In this document: positions 63,440 to 64,000 of the stretch, piece after piece
Layout: every line of letters starts with the position of its first letter
Position numbering within the stretch: position 1 is the stretch's first letter
Assembly: GCA_026391655.1 (NCBI GenBank)
Contig: JAPLDR010000060.1
Coordinates: 2,395 to 66,394 of the forward strand
Length of the DNA: 64,000 nt
Direction of reading: 5' to 3'
DNA from: Bacteroidia bacterium
Lineage (GTDB): Bacteria; Bacteroidota; Bacteroidia; Bacteroidales; Prolixibacteraceae
Position numbers and translations under genes: made by a program
The notes under the pieces: model-generated
What the model was told of the DNA's origin: nothing
Seen by the model: the letters and a program-made list of their open reading frames with translations, nothing else
Databases searched by the model: none

Positions 63440-64000
63440 ATGACAAAGAAAGTATTCGTGTCCGGTATTTACGATATGCTTCATTCGGGGCATGTTGCAT
63501 TTTTCGAGGAGGCAGCATCCTATGGTGATCTTTATGTCGGCTTGGGATCGGATCAGACGATCCGTCAACTGAAGGGGCATAAATCGATAAATACCGATCG
63601 TGAGCGACTCTATATGGTAAAAGCGCTTCGCATGGTAAAAGACGCCTGGATCAATAGCGGTTCAGGATTGATGGATTTTGAAAAAGAAGTCGTTGAATTA
63701 CATCCCGACATTTTTTTCGTCAACGAAGATGGTTTTACACCCGAAAAACAAAAACTTTGCAACAGACTTGGAATAAAATTAGAAGTGAGCAAGAGAATTC
63801 CACATCAAGGACTTCCAATTCGCTCAACAACAGCATTGCGGAAAGAGTGCTGGATTCCCTTCCGACTCGATCTGGCAGGTGGATGGCTCGACCAGCCTTT
63901 CGTGTCAAAGTATTCTTCAGGCTCTGTGATCACTATATCCATAGAACCTGAAGTTGAGTTTAACGACAGATCAGGCATGTCGAGCAGCACAAGGGCTAAA
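63440..64000 (+). CDS. Cytidylyltransferase/GHMP-kinase fusion (3' partial)
   Basis: The frame from the ATG at 63440 stays open to the window edge (187 codons). It begins KKVFVSGIYDMLHSGHVAFF, with the HxGH motif of nucleotidylyltransferases of the glycerol-3-phosphate cytidylyltransferase type. VGLGSDQTIRQLKG and INTDRERLYMVKALRMV are also typical. From about residue 135 a GHMP-kinase start follows: FRLDLAGGWLDQPFVSKYSS. This combination is seen in Bacteroidota proteins of sugar loci. After gmd and fcl, a role in fucose or heptose activation is possible, but unproven. Confidence 0.8.
   Translation, partial: MTKKVFVSGIYDMLHSGHVAFFEEAASYGDLYVGLGSDQTIRQLKGHKSINTDRERLYMVKALRMVKDAWINSGSGLMDFEKEVVELHPDIFFVNEDGFTPEKQKLCNRLGIKLEVSKRIPHQGLPIRSTTALRKECWIPFRLDLAGGWLDQPFVSKYSSGSVITISIEPEVEFNDRSGMSSSTRAK

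Noticed and set aside
1-64000. CRISPR arrays, tRNA or rRNA genes
   Set aside because: No regularly spaced repeats or recognisable tRNA or rRNA sequences were found.

Overview
The window is one long surface-polysaccharide (O-antigen, capsule or exopolysaccharide) biosynthesis locus. Every intact gene lies on the + strand; the only minus-strand feature is a transposase relic. The organism is most likely a member of the Bacteroidota. The grounds are the AT-rich DNA, leaders without strong Shine-Dalgarno sequences, a Bacteroides-type IS982 relic, GxxExxY-family relics with AATCCG-type repeats, and a winged-helix protein of the kind found at the head of Bacteroidota polysaccharide loci. No rRNA, tRNA, CRISPR array or phage gene was seen.

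Layout. (1) 1-4954: a UDP-glucuronate-epimerase-like fragment, a winged-helix regulator, then PseB, an RmlD-like reductase and PseC, which together make a UDP-4-amino-4,6-dideoxy sugar. (2) 5333-8418: an O-acyltransferase, an IS982 relic, an aldo/keto reductase and a dead NeuB/SpsE-type synthase. (3) 8460-18080: a nonulosonate-like block with a class III aminotransferase, a broken PseI, PseG, an ATP-grasp ligase, an amidohydrolase, a methyltransferase, a class I aminotransferase, an intact NeuB/SpsE synthase, an SpsF-like cytidylyltransferase and a nitrilase-family amidase. (4) 18099-28265: flippase, FemAB-like transferase, short PLP enzyme, GNAT protein, IS630 relic, PFTS-motif protein, two hexapeptide acyltransferases and a methyltransferase. 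(5) 28316-37968: a cassette that parallels the Kdo pathway (SIS isomerase, aldolase, HAD phosphatase, KdsB-like CMP transferase) but carries an HpcH/HpaI pyruvate aldolase where KdsA would stand. Three kinds of oxidoreductase, a transaldolase and a GT-B-like protein go with it. (6) 38150-42514: GNAT protein, deacetylase, GT2 glycosyltransferase and Wzy-like polymerase. (7) 42720-54234: a GDP-heptose-type module with two nucleotidyltransferases (one inside a three-domain fusion), an HddA kinase, a GmhA isomerase, epimerases and two DegT aminotransferases. (8) 54312-58491: glycosyltransferase, 6-deoxy-HexNAc enzymes and the initiating sugar transferase, followed by a clear hairpin at 58500. (9) 58531-64000: a rearranged tail with gene relics, a hypothetical gene, gmd, a mosaic fcl flanked by two decayed GxxExxY copies, and the start of a cytidylyltransferase/GHMP-kinase fusion.

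How it works together. The nucleotide-sugar modules feed a Wzx/Wzy-type assembly line. The initiating transferase (57817) puts the first sugar phosphate on the lipid carrier, the GT2, GT4 and GT-B-like enzymes extend it, acyl-, methyl- and amino-transferases decorate it, the flippase (18099) moves it across the membrane and the polymerase (41288) joins the repeats. The locus can be read as encoding up to two CMP-activated 2-keto-3-deoxy acids, a 6-deoxy-HexNAc, a GDP-heptose derivative and GDP-fucose. These sugar assignments are inferred from enzyme families.

The most unusual parts are the Kdo-like cassette built on a pyruvate aldolase (28316-37968) and the nonulosonate-like block with ATP-grasp, amidohydrolase and nitrilase (8460-18080). 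In both, genes for the carbon-carbon bond-forming step are damaged: three such genes are broken (7854, 9789, 32694) and only one synthase (15463) is intact.
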